Source: Actinomadura violacea
GTDB taxonomy: Bacteria > Actinomycetota > Actinomycetes > Streptosporangiales > Streptosporangiaceae
NCBI RefSeq assembly: GCF_017573465.1
Contig: NZ_JAGEPF010000044.1
Location: forward strand, 22,071-86,070
DNA: 64,000 bases
Direction of reading: 5' to 3'
Both the position numbers and the translations under genes were made by a program. This document shows, piece after piece, positions 34,533 through 43,392 of the stretch (within the stretch, counting starts at the first letter, position 1; each line of letters begins with the position of its first letter). The notes under the pieces are model-generated. The model had not been told where the DNA came from and searched no databases. It saw only the letters and a list, made by a program, of their open reading frames with translations.

Positions 34533-35291
34533 ATGATGAACGACGGGCGGCGGCCGGGAGACCGGCAGGACCCCGATCCCGGGGACTCGATCGCGTGGGA
34601 CTCGGGCTCGTGGGTCATCATCGATGACATCGACGGTGCCCCCGAGCCCGGGCCCGGTGCGCCGCAGCGGCCGGCACCGGCCACGCCGAGCTCGCCAGAG
34701 GCGCCGCCGAGCGCGCCGGAAGAGCCGCAGGGCGATGCGGCGCCTGCGGCGAGCGGCTGGGACTCCTTCGCCCCGGGAGCCCTGTGGAACGGCATCCCCG
34801 TGGCACCGCCGGGAAGCGGCGCCGCAGCACCGGCCGGAACCGGGCCGCAGAGCCGCTCCGGCGCCCCGCAAGCCCCCGCCGCGCCCGCTGCCCCCGCCGC
34901 GCCCGCCGCACCCACTGCGCCCACTGCACCCGCCATGCCCGCCGCGCCCGCCGCGCCCGCCGCGTGGCAGGAACCGGGCGACGAGGCGGACACCGCGCTG
35001 CTCGACACATCCGGCCTGGACGCCGCCGCGGCCCCGGACGTCCCCGCGGCCCCGGACGTTCCCGGCGACGGCGCGAAGGACGCGTGGTTCTTCGGCGACG
35101 ACCCCGAAGAGGGTGCTTACCAGGGACTTCTCCAGGACACCGAACCCGCGGGCCGCGCGCGGGCCGGCCGGCTGCGCGGCCCCCGGGCGCCGCGGCCCCT
35201 GCCGCGCGGGGTACCGGTCACCGCCCTTGTCGCCTGCCTGAGCGTCCTGCTGGTGGTCGCCTCCGCCGTCTGGCATCCGCAGGTGCCCTGA
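34533..35291 (+). CDS. Pro/Ala-rich tail-anchored membrane protein
   Basis: The 252-residue protein has a short acidic start (DRQDPDPGDSIAWDSGSWVIIDD), a long Pro/Ala-rich low-complexity region (about 40-150) and a C-terminal membrane helix (about 228-248) right at the end, the topology of a tail-anchored protein. The bulk is cytoplasmic and probably disordered. ATG 34533 is the start, 26 bases after the sigma gene, so they are likely co-transcribed. Its last 74 bases overlap the convergent NERD gene. It could bind the coupling ATPase or tether a partner to the membrane; no domain is recognised. Confidence 0.7.
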   Translation: MMNDGRRPGDRQDPDPGDSIAWDSGSWVIIDDIDGAPEPGPGAPQRPAPATPSSPEAPPSAPEEPQGDAAPAASGWDSFAPGALWNGIPVAPPGSGAAAPAGTGPQSRSGAPQAPAAPAAPAAPAAPTAPTAPAMPAAPAAPAAWQEPGDEADTALLDTSGLDAAAAPDVPAAPDVPGDGAKDAWFFGDDPEEGAYQGLLQDTEPAGRARAGRLRGPRAPRPLPRGVPVTALVACLSVLLVVASAVWHPQVP

Positions 35292-36033
35292 CCCGCGGCC
35301 CCCTCGCGCCGGCACCGGCCTCGGCCGCCGCCGACTCGCGCCAGAGCCGCTCCATCGCCGCCCTCGCCTGGTCCGCGGACCCGAAGACGGGCGGCGCCGC
35401 CTTGAGCACCCGCCCCAAGTCCTGCGCCCCGCACACCGTCACGCCGGACGCGGTGAACGGCCGGTTCGTCATGCCGGGGACGCACACGACGGCCAGCACG
35501 TCCGCGCCGCCGAGCCGGCGTGCCAGCAACCGCGCGCCGTCCGCCGCCTGCCGCGCCGGGTTCCCGTGCAGCACCCGCCGGCCCACCCGCATCGCGTCGC
35601 CGTCGACGGTCACCTTGCCGTGCCCGGTCTTCACCTCGATGGCCGCCGCGCCATGCCACCGGGTGAAGACGACCGCGTCGCAGTCGCCGCCCCGGCCGCC
35701 CAGCACGATGCCGTACCCGGCGGCGACCGGGTCCGTCCGCCGGATCGCGGCCCGCACCTCCCGCTCGGACCGGGCGCCGATGGCCGCCCGCCCGGCCGCC
35801 CGCAGCGCCCGCGCCGACCGCCGGCACGCGAACGCGCACCCGGCGCCGGCCGCGACCGCGAGCACCGCCGCGAGCACCCGCGGCACCGGCGGCCCCGCCG
35901 GCGCGGCGAGCACGAGGCAGCCGGCCGCCGCGGCGCCCAGCGCCACGGCCGCGCCCGCGAGGAGCACCCCGCGCAGGCGGCGCCGCCACGCCTGCCCGGA
36001 GACGTATCCGCCGGCCCGTCCGACCTCGTACAT
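35218..36033 (-). CDS. Membrane-anchored NERD (nuclease-related) domain protein
   Basis: The 271-residue protein has two N-terminal membrane helices (about 22-46 and 50-70) and a NERD domain (about 87-200). The restriction-fold residues Asp119 in DCDAVVF and Glu133-x-Lys135 in AIEVK match the D-ExK pattern. A basic, disordered tail (about 235-271) overlaps the Pro/Ala-rich gene in antisense. NERD domains are found with DNA-processing or transfer functions and in type IV-like clusters. It lies at the 5' end of the leftward membrane genes of the export cluster. Nuclease activity is predicted from the active-site pattern but not proven. Confidence 0.85.
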   Translation of the reverse strand: MYEVGRAGGYVSGQAWRRRLRGVLLAGAAVALGAAAAGCLVLAAPAGPPVPRVLAAVLAVAAGAGCAFACRRSARALRAAGRAAIGARSEREVRAAIRRTDPVAAGYGIVLGGRGGDCDAVVFTRWHGAAAIEVKTGHGKVTVDGDAMRVGRRVLHGNPARQAADGARLLARRLGGADVLAVVCVPGMTNRPFTASGVTVCGAQDLGRVLKAAPPVFGSADQARAAMERLWRESAAAEAGAGARGPRVRAPADARRRRRPPAGRSGRRQGR

Positions 36034-36135
36034 CCGTGACCTACCCCGTGTCCGCTCTCTCGCTCGGTGGGCCCGGCCCGCGCACTCGGCGCGGACGCCC
36101 GGCCCCGGCGCCCGCCCGTCCCGGCCGCGCGGGGG

Positions 36136-36831
36136 TCAGCTTCTGGAGCCGAGCCGCTTGCGGCGGGCCCGTTCGGCATCGGCGCGGCGGGGCGTCGGCC
36201 GCCCCTTGGGTTCCTGCGGGTGCCGCGGCGCGGCGCCCGCCCGCCCGGCGCGGCGGCGGCGCAGCCGGCCGAGCGCCCGCAGCCCCTCGGCGCCCTGCTC
36301 GGATGCGTCGAGGACGACGCCCCGCACGCCCCTGTACACCCCGAGCGCCATCCCGGCGAGCCCGAAGTTGACCACCGCGGCCAGGCCCGCGACCTGCCCC
36401 CAGGCGGCTGCCTCGCGGACACCGCAGTGCCCGCTGCCGGCCGGTGACCCGGGGCAGTGCCCGGGGATCATCGCCACCGCCGTCCCGGCCAGTGCCGCGA
36501 CGGCGCACAGCGCGGCGGCCGCCGTGAACCGGCCGACCGTCCGCTTCCACCGCCGGTGCAGCCGCACGTTGGCCCGGACGACCGCGGCGGCCGTCACCCC
36601 CGCGGCGAAGGCGACGGCGAGGTCGCCCGCGGTGAAGTGCAGGGCCACCGGTGTCTGCAGGACGAGCAGGCCGAGCGAGCACGCGGAGAGGACGGCGCCC
36701 AGGGCGAGGACGATCCCGCCCTCCACCGCCGCCGCCCGCGCACCGGATCGCGGCCCGGTCCGGCGCGCGGGCCGCCCGCCGCCCGGCGCGGGCGCGTCCA
36801 GCTCGCTTTCCCGCCGCCGCACCGCCGTCAT
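36136..36831 (-). CDS. Four-helix membrane protein coupled to the VirD4-like gene
   Basis: The 231-residue protein has four membrane helices (about 38-60, 68-86, 101-122, 143-166). Its extracytoplasmic loop contains two cysteines (GHCPGSPAGSGHC, 125-137), and a basic C-terminal tail runs to the end. Its ATG overlaps the stop of the VirD4-like gene as ATGA (36828-36831), so the two are translationally coupled. I do not recognise the family. In mating channels small polytopic proteins of this kind sit next to the coupling ATPase; that is context, not homology. Confidence 0.7.
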   Translation of the reverse strand: MTAVRRRESELDAPAPGGGRPARRTGPRSGARAAAVEGGIVLALGAVLSACSLGLLVLQTPVALHFTAGDLAVAFAAGVTAAAVVRANVRLHRRWKRTVGRFTAAAALCAVAALAGTAVAMIPGHCPGSPAGSGHCGVREAAAWGQVAGLAAVVNFGLAGMALGVYRGVRGVVLDASEQGAEGLRALGRLRRRRAGRAGAAPRHPQEPKGRPTPRRADAERARRKRLGSRS

Positions 36832-38786
36832 GCGGGCCACTGGGACCGCGCGGGCCGGTGCGCGGCCGCCGGATCGGGCCACGGCAGCGGGTCCGGCGGC
36901 TCGTACCGTTCGAGTTCCTGGGTCCGCATCGGCACGACGAGGTACTCCACCCTCGTCGCGGGCTTGTTGACCCGCAGGTAGCCCTCGCCCGTCCCGAGGC
37001 TCCGCAGCTCCCTGGGCTCGACGATGTACTGCTCCTCCTCCATGCCCTGCACCTGCTGCGTCGCGCCCTCCCGGCCGACGCGCTCGCTGAACTTGCTGTT
37101 GTTGCGCATGCCGAGGAAGTCCGCGCACTTCTCCGCGGCCTCCGGGGAGGACTGCGCCATGGCGATCAGCCAGTTGATGTTCTGGGTCAGCCGGGACCAG
37201 TCGTCGCCGTCCTTGTCGATCCAGTCCGTCGGCCCCTGCGTGCAGAGGATCATGCTGAACAGCGCGGACCGGACCCGCGACAGCATGTTCATGGCGATCT
37301 CCCGGTTGATGAAGTTCGCCTCGTCCACCACGATCAGCCGCGGGCGGGCCTTGGGGGCGCGGCCCTGGATGCGCTGCGCGGCGTACACCGACAGGCGCTG
37401 CAGCGCCGAGGACGACAGGATCCGCGCCATGTCCGGCTGCCCCAGCGAGTTGAGCCCGATGTAGGTGAGCCCCTCCCGGCGGACGTCGATCATCTGCCGG
37501 CCCCCGTCGGGGACGAGGATCCGGCGGCCCGCGGCCGAGTCGTACAGTCCGGTGAGCCGGGTGCCGAAGCCCGCCGCGGACGTCGCCTCGTCGCGGGACG
37601 GGCGCAGCACGTTGGCGTAGCGCAGCGTGCAGTGCCCGGTGCCGCGCACCCCGTCGATCGCGAGGATCCGCTCCTTGACGGCGCCGCGCATCGCCGCGCC
37701 CTGCTCCAGGATCCGGCCGATCTCGAGCATGGTGGGCGGGGCGAACCGGTCCGGCGCGAGCTCGGCGGACTCGTGGCACAGCTGGACGACCTGCTGGAGC
37801 ACCTTGCGGTTCAGCGACTGCCAGTACGCGTCGTCGAACTCCACCATCGTCATGATCGTGTCGAACGCCTCGTCCGCGGACATCCCGGCGATGGCGTTGA
37901 ACCAGTAGGCGGGCCGGTCGTCGCCGAGCGCCACCTCCTGCAGGGGCAGCCGGTGCGCCTGCGCGTAGGCGCGCAGGAAGTCGCGCAGCCCGCCGGGCTC
38001 GGTGTCCTCCTTCATGTCGAGGACGGTGACGTCGAACCCCATGTCGAGGGCCGCACCGATGATCCACATCAGCGTGACGGTCTTGCCGCTGCCGGTGGAG
38101 CCGACGACGGCGCCGTGCATGCCCATCTCGCGGGTGCTCAGCCACACGGGGCGGTCCCGGGCGCCGAGCCCGATCGGGGCGGCCTTGTCGGACAGCGGCG
38201 TCGCCCGCGCCTTCTCCGTCGCGTGCGGGCCGATCACCGCGGGGATGTCGGCCACGGTGACACGGGTGGCGACGCGCCGCCTGAGCGTCTCCCGCCGGCC
38301 GGGGCGGGGCGTGATCGGCTCGTCGGTGAGTTCCTTGCGGCGGAACCAGGTGCCGTTGAACAGGTCGAAGAACTTCTTCTTCTTGCGCAGGAACGAGGCG
38401 AAGCCCGCGACCACCGAGCCCTTGGTGTCGCCGACCGCCATCCCGAGGCAGCCGCCCAGCACCGCGGCCAGGCACAGCAGCACCATGACCGGCACGTCCC
38501 CGGGGTGCCCCGGCCCCACCTTGGCGAAGGCGAGCAGCCAGTAGCCGTAGCCGAGCGCGTTGTCCTTGGCGTGCAGCGCGAACCCGGCCACCCCGGCGAG
38601 CGCGAGGATCGCCCAGTCGCGCCGGGCCAGCAGGCGGCGCAGCGCGTAGAACAGCGCCAGCCCGCAGACGGCGGGGACGAGCGCGACCACGACCACCACG
38701 AGGCCCAGCAGGATCAGGGCCGTGTTGAGCAGCCCGACGCTGTCGGGCCGCTCGTCGTACCTGTCCCGCCGTTGCGCGTACGCCAC
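36828..38786 (-). CDS. VirD4/TraD-like coupling ATPase of a type IV secretion-like system
   Basis: The 652-residue protein has two to three N-terminal membrane helices (about 22-50, 58-72 and 97-118) and a soluble RecA-like motor. Walker A is GSTGSGKT (229-236) and Walker B is LIVVDEAN (484-491). TQGPTDWIDKDG and the LRVNKPATRVEYLV end follow. The layout matches coupling proteins that select the substrate and feed it into the channel. Its stop overlaps the next gene by 4 bases. The start is ATG 38786; the intergenic space to the small membrane gene is 78 bases. Substrate specificity (DNA or protein) cannot be read from the sequence. Confidence 0.88.
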   Translation of the reverse strand: MAYAQRRDRYDERPDSVGLLNTALILLGLVVVVVALVPAVCGLALFYALRRLLARRDWAILALAGVAGFALHAKDNALGYGYWLLAFAKVGPGHPGDVPVMVLLCLAAVLGGCLGMAVGDTKGSVVAGFASFLRKKKKFFDLFNGTWFRRKELTDEPITPRPGRRETLRRRVATRVTVADIPAVIGPHATEKARATPLSDKAAPIGLGARDRPVWLSTREMGMHGAVVGSTGSGKTVTLMWIIGAALDMGFDVTVLDMKEDTEPGGLRDFLRAYAQAHRLPLQEVALGDDRPAYWFNAIAGMSADEAFDTIMTMVEFDDAYWQSLNRKVLQQVVQLCHESAELAPDRFAPPTMLEIGRILEQGAAMRGAVKERILAIDGVRGTGHCTLRYANVLRPSRDEATSAAGFGTRLTGLYDSAAGRRILVPDGGRQMIDVRREGLTYIGLNSLGQPDMARILSSSALQRLSVYAAQRIQGRAPKARPRLIVVDEANFINREIAMNMLSRVRSALFSMILCTQGPTDWIDKDGDDWSRLTQNINWLIAMAQSSPEAAEKCADFLGMRNNSKFSERVGREGATQQVQGMEEEQYIVEPRELRSLGTGEGYLRVNKPATRVEYLVVPMRTQELERYEPPDPLPWPDPAAAHRPARSQWPA

Positions 38787-38864
38787 GCCCGCTCCTCCCG
38801 CGAACCGCCGGGGCCGCCGCCTTCCCGGGCGCGCCTCCGGCTTCTCCGACCGGCTCCGCCAGGT

Positions 38865-39212
38865 CTATTTGCCGCCGCTGGTGCTGTCGCTGTTGGTGTT
38901 GGTGACGCTCGTGATGCTGCTGAACACCTTTCCGGTGAGGTCGCTCATCGCCTTCACCCCCGTGATGGTGAGGTTCAGGTTGAACAGCAGGCCGCCGATC
39001 AGCAGCGCGAACACCAGCGACTTGAACGCCTCGCCCGGGCGCCCGCGGCCGATGCCGTTCACCATCCGGACGATCCCGATCACCACGATGACCAGGGCGA
39101 GCGCACCGCACAGTGCCACCAGCGCCTTGCCCGCGTCCGAGTCGAGAAAGCTGTTGGCGCCCTGCTCGCCGATCGGTGCGGCCAGCACGCCGTGCAGTTC
39201 AGCCACCGCCAT
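38865..39212 (-). CDS. Small two-helix membrane protein, VirB2/TrbC-like pilin candidate
   Basis: The 115-residue protein has a short polar start and two membrane helices (about 28-50 and 64-85), with a Ser/Thr/Asn-rich extracytoplasmic tail. Size and topology match VirB2/TrbC-type pilin or small channel subunits, and the position between the coupling ATPase and the TcpC-like gene supports this. Sequence motifs of that family are weak, and no Ala-x-Ala cleavage site precedes the first helix. An alternative is a TcpD-like small channel component as in Gram-positive conjugation systems. Confidence 0.65.
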   Translation of the reverse strand: MAVAELHGVLAAPIGEQGANSFLDSDAGKALVALCGALALVIVVIGIVRMVNGIGRGRPGEAFKSLVFALLIGGLLFNLNLTITGVKAMSDLTGKVFSSITSVTNTNSDSTSGGK

Positions 39213-39242
39213 TGAACTTTCCTCCGTAACGTGAGTGCCCGG

Positions 39243-40448
39243 TCATGGACCGATGGCGTTCTGGTAGGGCTCCAGTTGCGCCGCGGACCCGGCCGGTCCC
39301 CAGGCGAGGACGGGCGGCTGCGCTCCCGACGGCGCCCCCACCAGCAGGTCGAAGTCCGCGAAGGTGGTGAACGGCCGGGGGCCCTTGCCGCCGGCGGCGG
39401 GGTCGGGCCTGGTGAGCCGGACCCGCGCCCGGACGATGAGCTGGTCGCCCGCGGCCTTGATCGCGGACAGGATCTGGACGGCGTCCGGCGAGTCGGGCAG
39501 GGTGAACCCGCTGAGGCCCGCGTACCGGTGGGAGCCGTTCTGGTCGCCGGTGACCGCCAGCAGGGCGGCTGAGTCGCCGCTCGCGTACGCCCGCGCCCAG
39601 ATCACGATCTGGTTCTTGGCCGCGTCGCTGACCTCGGTGCTGAGGCTGCCGTAGTTGGTGTAGTCGCCCTTGCCGGCCGCGTCGCCGACACCGTCCTGCC
39701 AGACGGAGAAGGCGGGGGCCGCGGCGAGGCGCGGGCCCTTCCCGCTGAGCAGGATCGGCACGTCGAGCTGCAGGACGTCGGAGGCGGGCGCCTGCGTCGC
39801 CGCGGGGCCGCCGGTGGCGCCGGGGCCCGGCGACGCGGACCCCGCGCCCGGCGCCGGCGTGGGCGATCCCGTCGCGGCGGGCGAACCCGACGGCGCCCCG
39901 GGCAGCGGCGTGGCCTTCGCCTGGGGCGCGTTCGTGCCTCCCGTCCCCGAACCGCGGCCGCCTCCGGGGGCCGGTGACCCGGAAGCCGGGGCCTGCGGGG
40001 ATCCCGAGGGGGAGGTCGCGGGCGTCGCCAGGGCCACCAGGAAATGGTGCACTTCGAAGTCGGTGAAGCCGGCCTTCTTGGAACCGAAGTGCTCCGGGGT
40101 GAACCCGACCCAGCTCAGCGACCGGTAGCGCAGCGGGCTGACGGGCTCCCCGCCGCCCTGGTCCGCGGTCCGCTCGGGGTCGAACGAGTCGGCGTGGGGG
40201 ACGTTCTGCTCCGTGCCGGCGAGGAAGTTCACCGCCGCCGTGTAGGCCAGGCTCCGGCCGCGCGGGTCGACCGCCGACAGGTCGGGCCTGGTGCCGCCCT
40301 TGCTCGCCGCGATGACCACGGCCACCACGCTCAGTCCCGAGGCGAGGAACAGGGCCGCCAGGATCCTCCTGGCGCGCCTGCGGGCCGTCGGCTCGTTGGA
40401 GCGCCGGGCGGGCACCATGGTGAAGCGGGTCGGCGACTGTTCCGGCAC
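39243..40448 (-). CDS. VirB8/TcpC-like transfer-channel protein
   Basis: The 401-residue protein has a basic start, one membrane helix (about 30-48) and two extracytoplasmic NTF2-like domains separated by a long Pro/Ser/Gly linker (about 145-215). The second domain ends with PFTTFADFDLLVGAP-type strands. This is the layout of TcpC, the VirB8-like protein of Gram-positive conjugation systems. Start ATG 40448 has GGAGAGG ahead. The linker is long for the family. It lies between the VirB2-like and PrgI-like genes, all on the minus strand. Confidence 0.75.
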   Translation of the reverse strand: MPEQSPTRFTMVPARRSNEPTARRRARRILAALFLASGLSVVAVVIAASKGGTRPDLSAVDPRGRSLAYTAAVNFLAGTEQNVPHADSFDPERTADQGGGEPVSPLRYRSLSWVGFTPEHFGSKKAGFTDFEVHHFLVALATPATSPSGSPQAPASGSPAPGGGRGSGTGGTNAPQAKATPLPGAPSGSPAATGSPTPAPGAGSASPGPGATGGPAATQAPASDVLQLDVPILLSGKGPRLAAAPAFSVWQDGVGDAAGKGDYTNYGSLSTEVSDAAKNQIVIWARAYASGDSAALLAVTGDQNGSHRYAGLSGFTLPDSPDAVQILSAIKAAGDQLIVRARVRLTRPDPAAGGKGPRPFTTFADFDLLVGAPSGAQPPVLAWGPAGSAAQLEPYQNAIGP

Positions 40449-40606
40449 GATGCCCCTCTCCTTTCACGGCCTCTGCTTTGTGACCTCCGCAGGCAGGACC
40501 GTGCGGCCGTGGGGAGAAAGCGCAACGACCGTTCTGCGCCGTCCTGGTGCGCCGCTGGTGGTGGCGGTCCGGCGGCGGTCGGTTGGCGGTGGTGCGGTGG
40601 GCGCCG

Positions 40607-41194
40607 TCAGCCCAGCCGGACCCGGCGCCGGCTCCGCCGCCGGGAGCGTCCGGACATGGACGGGGGCGCCTTCACCTTGCGGCCCTGGCGCGGCCTGGAC
40701 GGCAGCCGGTCGGCGCCGGGGATCTGCTGGATCGGCACGCCCCGCGGGTCCCAGCGGACGGCGTCCACCGTCACGCCGCCCGGCAGCATCCGGACGGTCC
40801 CCGCGGCCGTGCGGTGCAGCGGCGCGATCCCCACGTACAGGCGCACTGGCCGCCCGTCGACGATCAGCTTGCGCTTGCGCGTTCCGGTGATCTGCAGCCC
40901 GACCCACCTCATGAGTGGCTCGCCCTGCAGCGGCGAGAAGTTGACGGCCATCCAGCCGACCGCGCCGCCCAGCGCCGGGCCGTACATCAGCGCCTTCAGC
41001 CCCGGCCCGACGATCACGAAGGACAGCAGGAACCCGGCGATCATGCCCGCGAGCACCGCGACGAGCGTGGACAGCCGGACCGCGCGGGGCAGCGTGATCT
41101 CCTTGTTCAGGCTGCCGATCACCGCCGGGGGCGGTTTCAGCATGTTGGTCGCGGCCAGCATCGCCGGTCCGTGCACGTCCTGGTCGTCGCTCAT
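40607..41194 (-). CDS. PrgI/TcpE-like small membrane protein
   Basis: The 195-residue protein has two membrane helices (about 41-62 and 66-86) and a soluble cytoplasmic C-terminus with basic residues. The segment around residue 20-105 resembles PrgI/TcpE-type proteins of Gram-positive type IV systems, which help assemble the channel next to VirB4. The C-terminal 20 residues are highly basic (GRSRRRSRRRVRLG), which suggests contact with nucleic acid or the inner leaflet. Start ATG 41194; a 160-base gap to 40448 separates it from the TcpC-like gene, and it is divergent from the next rightward gene. Confidence 0.65.
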   Translation of the reverse strand: MSDDQDVHGPAMLAATNMLKPPPAVIGSLNKEITLPRAVRLSTLVAVLAGMIAGFLLSFVIVGPGLKALMYGPALGGAVGWMAVNFSPLQGEPLMRWVGLQITGTRKRKLIVDGRPVRLYVGIAPLHRTAAGTVRMLPGGVTVDAVRWDPRGVPIQQIPGADRLPSRPRQGRKVKAPPSMSGRSRRRSRRRVRLG

Positions 41195-41308
41195 ACCGGA
41201 GACCGTGCGCGGTCGGGCCCGGGGCGCCAGCGCCTTTCCGGCCCGCCATCGTTCACGGGTCGCCGTCCGCGGGTTGCCTGCGGCGGCCGTACCGCGACGG
41301 TCTCCATC

Positions 41309-41980
41309 ATGCCGAAGCTCACCGACTACGCCCGCAAGGGCTTCAACCGACGGCGCCGCCCCTGGGAGAGCGCCGAACTCCCCGAGTGGTGGGACGCCGC
41401 GGTGTGGGTGGCCGCGGGCGGGGTCGTCGTGGTGCTCGTCCTCAGCGCGCTGCTGGGCGGCGGTGGGAGGACGTCCGGCGCGTCCGGCGATTCAGGTGCC
41501 CGCCCCTACCCTGTGCAGACCCTCGGGGCGCGCCCGACGGAAGGCGCCGGCGCCTCGCCCTCGCCCGGCGGCACCGGCTCCACGGCCCCGGCCCCGTCCG
41601 TCCCGGCGGGGGAGCAGGTCAAGGACTTCACCGCGACCGCCGCCGTGCAGGTCCCGGTGACCGGCGGCGGGACGACGGTCGTGCCGGCGGGCGCCCGCAA
41701 CGTCGCGCTCGCCGCCGCCCGCGCCACCGCGACGGGCAACTGGAGCGGCATCCCCTTCTCCGGAACCGGGCGTCCCACCGGGTCCGCCACCGGGGCCGCG
41801 GGACGGCCCGCGCGCCAGGCGGCCGTGTCCGGGCTCACCGTCGCCGACCCGGCCGTGACGGGCAACAGCGAGTACCGGTTCAGCGCGACGATCACCGGCG
41901 CCGGGGGTGCGAAACCGTCCGTCGTGCCGATCACGGTGGAGCGCGACGTGTCCGGCTACGCGGTGCGTGTAGGCCCCTAA
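41309..41980 (+). CDS. Second single-pass TcpC/VirB8-like candidate protein
   Basis: The 223-residue protein has a basic start with RRRRPWESAELPEWWDAAVW, a membrane helix (about 30-50), a Pro/Gly/Ser linker (about 52-95) and an extracytoplasmic beta-rich domain (about 100-220) ending FSATITGAGG and VERDVSGYAVRV. The pattern and size resemble the single NTF2-like domain of TcpC/VirB8 proteins. It is divergent from the PrgI-like gene (114-base gap) and heads the rightward half of the system. The resemblance is topological, and I give it only moderate weight. Confidence 0.65.
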   Translation: MPKLTDYARKGFNRRRRPWESAELPEWWDAAVWVAAGGVVVVLVLSALLGGGGRTSGASGDSGARPYPVQTLGARPTEGAGASPSPGGTGSTAPAPSVPAGEQVKDFTATAAVQVPVTGGGTTVVPAGARNVALAAARATATGNWSGIPFSGTGRPTGSATGAAGRPARQAAVSGLTVADPAVTGNSEYRFSATITGAGGAKPSVVPITVERDVSGYAVRVGP

Positions 41981-42131
41981 AGGAACCGCCGCCGATGCCT
42001 TGCGCCTTCTTGCGGCGGGACGGCGGGACGGCGGGACGGCGGGACAGGACGGTGACCCCTGCGGCCAAGGGCCGTGAAGGGAAGCAAACAACACCAGGAG
42101 TTGAGTCACCTCCGAGACCTACCGGAACACC

Positions 42132-43157
42132 GTGGCGGACGCCCTCGGTGACGCGTACGACACCGCGTGGGAGACGATCGCGCCGTTCTACGTCAGGGCC
42201 GTGCACCGCATGCTCGAAGACATCCGGGCGGCGGCCGCGGCCGGCGCGCTTTTCGCGTCGGTCGGTCGCGACGGCGAGAACAGCCGTGACATCGCCCTCG
42301 CCTTCGAACCGGGGCTGGACATCGTCCACATGCCCATCAACCGGAGCATCGTCCGGAGTGCGGTGGCGGACCTGAAGCACAACCACGGAAGGGCCTTCCC
42401 CGAACTGGACGCCATGCTCGGGACGATGCGCTGGAAGTCCGTCTCCCCCGAGGCGATGGCGAACGCGGACCGGAACCTGACGGCCCTCCTGCGCCGGCTG
42501 GGCCTGCACCCGGACGACCTCGAACCGGGGCAGGGCATCATCCTGCTCGACAACGGAATGCGCGGTACGGCCCGTGCGGCTCTGAAGCAGATGTACTGGC
42601 CGCATGCCTCGGTGCGCGGCTTCTACCTGTTCCGGGCGGCGGCGTACTTCGACCCGGACCCGGGCGCGGACCGGGGCTACCTGTTCGACCTCGATGCGGA
42701 CAGCAGCGGCGGCGGCAAGAACCTGCGCGTGCTGCCGGACGACCCGGGTCTGGAAGGTCTGACCTTCCGGGCGAACGACGCACTCGTCCTGATCGAGGAG
42801 CTGACCAGCGGTCCGAAGCTGACCCCTGACCGGATCGACGCCCACGGCCACCCCGTGCAGCGCCTGGTCCGAGACACGCCCCTCGTGGTGGAGGGCGTCG
42901 ACCCGGCGCACCGGTCCGCCCGCTACCTGGACCCCCGGGTCTACGAAGGTGTGCTGCGCGCCATCCGCGCAGCCATCGGGAACCACGCGCGGTACGCGGT
43001 CCGCTGCGAACGGCGCGGTGTCGACGTTCAACGGCTCCTGCGGCCCGGCCACGAGCGAATGGTGCAGAACACTCGTGACTGGATCGCCGGAAATCTGGAC
43101 GCCATGCACCCGGGACTACGCGAAATCGCCGGCACCTACTGCTGGAGAACCCATTAG
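42132..43157 (+). CDS. HAD-like protein of unknown function inside the export cluster
   Basis: The 341-residue cytosolic protein carries VGRDGE (44-49) and LLDNGMRGT (138-146), spaced as in a HAD-superfamily Rossmann-like fold of a kind seen in glycan and lipid-linked gene clusters (RDGE, then DxGWRGT-type). The first aspartate, Asp47, lacks the usual second acid two residues later, so activity is uncertain. GTG 42132 is the start; no strong ribosome site. It ends before two strong hairpins (43165-43192 and 43254-43295). No function can be assigned. It might modify a cell-wall precursor or act as a signalling phosphatase. Confidence 0.55.
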   Translation: MADALGDAYDTAWETIAPFYVRAVHRMLEDIRAAAAAGALFASVGRDGENSRDIALAFEPGLDIVHMPINRSIVRSAVADLKHNHGRAFPELDAMLGTMRWKSVSPEAMANADRNLTALLRRLGLHPDDLEPGQGIILLDNGMRGTARAALKQMYWPHASVRGFYLFRAAAYFDPDPGADRGYLFDLDADSSGGGKNLRVLPDDPGLEGLTFRANDALVLIEELTSGPKLTPDRIDAHGHPVQRLVRDTPLVVEGVDPAHRSARYLDPRVYEGVLRAIRAAIGNHARYAVRCERRGVDVQRLLRPGHERMVQNTRDWIAGNLDAMHPGLREIAGTYCWRTH

Positions 43158-43164
43158 CCGACGA

Positions 43165-43192
43165 CCGCGCGCAGCGTGAAACTCGCGCGCGG
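43165..43192 (+). terminator. Hairpin after the HAD-like gene
   Basis: CCGCGCGC (43165-43172) pairs with GCGCGCGG (43185-43192) around a 12-nt loop, 7 bases after the stop codon at 43157. No T-run follows, as in most high-GC terminators. Confidence 0.6.
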
Positions 43193-43253
43193 TCCACGAC
43201 CCCCAATTGCCCGAAGGGCGGCCCGACTCTGAGCTTGGTCTAGGGCAAGTCGA

Positions 43254-43295
43254 CTCTCCTCTTGCCCGGCTCAAACGAGCCGGGCAAGAGGAGAG
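43254..43295 (+). terminator. 19-bp perfect hairpin before the wall-hydrolase gene
   Basis: CTCTCCTCTTGCCCGGCTC (43254-43272) and its exact complement (43277-43295) form a 19-bp stem with a 4-nt AAAC loop. It probably ends the upstream transcript. Another perfect 6-bp stem, CGGTCG-TG-CGACCG, lies near 43347-43360. The hairpin also argues against starting the next gene at 43207. Confidence 0.7.
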
Positions 43296-43392
43296 AGCTT
43301 CCGTGCTCTTGCACCCGGCCCGCACCGGCGGACGGTCGTTTCCGATCGGTCGTGCGACCGGAAAGGCGACCACAGACCCGAGCGAGGTGCCC

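Noticed and set aside
43207..43392. N-terminal extension of the wall hydrolase from 43207
   Set aside because: The frame would run through a 19-bp perfect hairpin and has no ribosome site; GTG 43393 has one.
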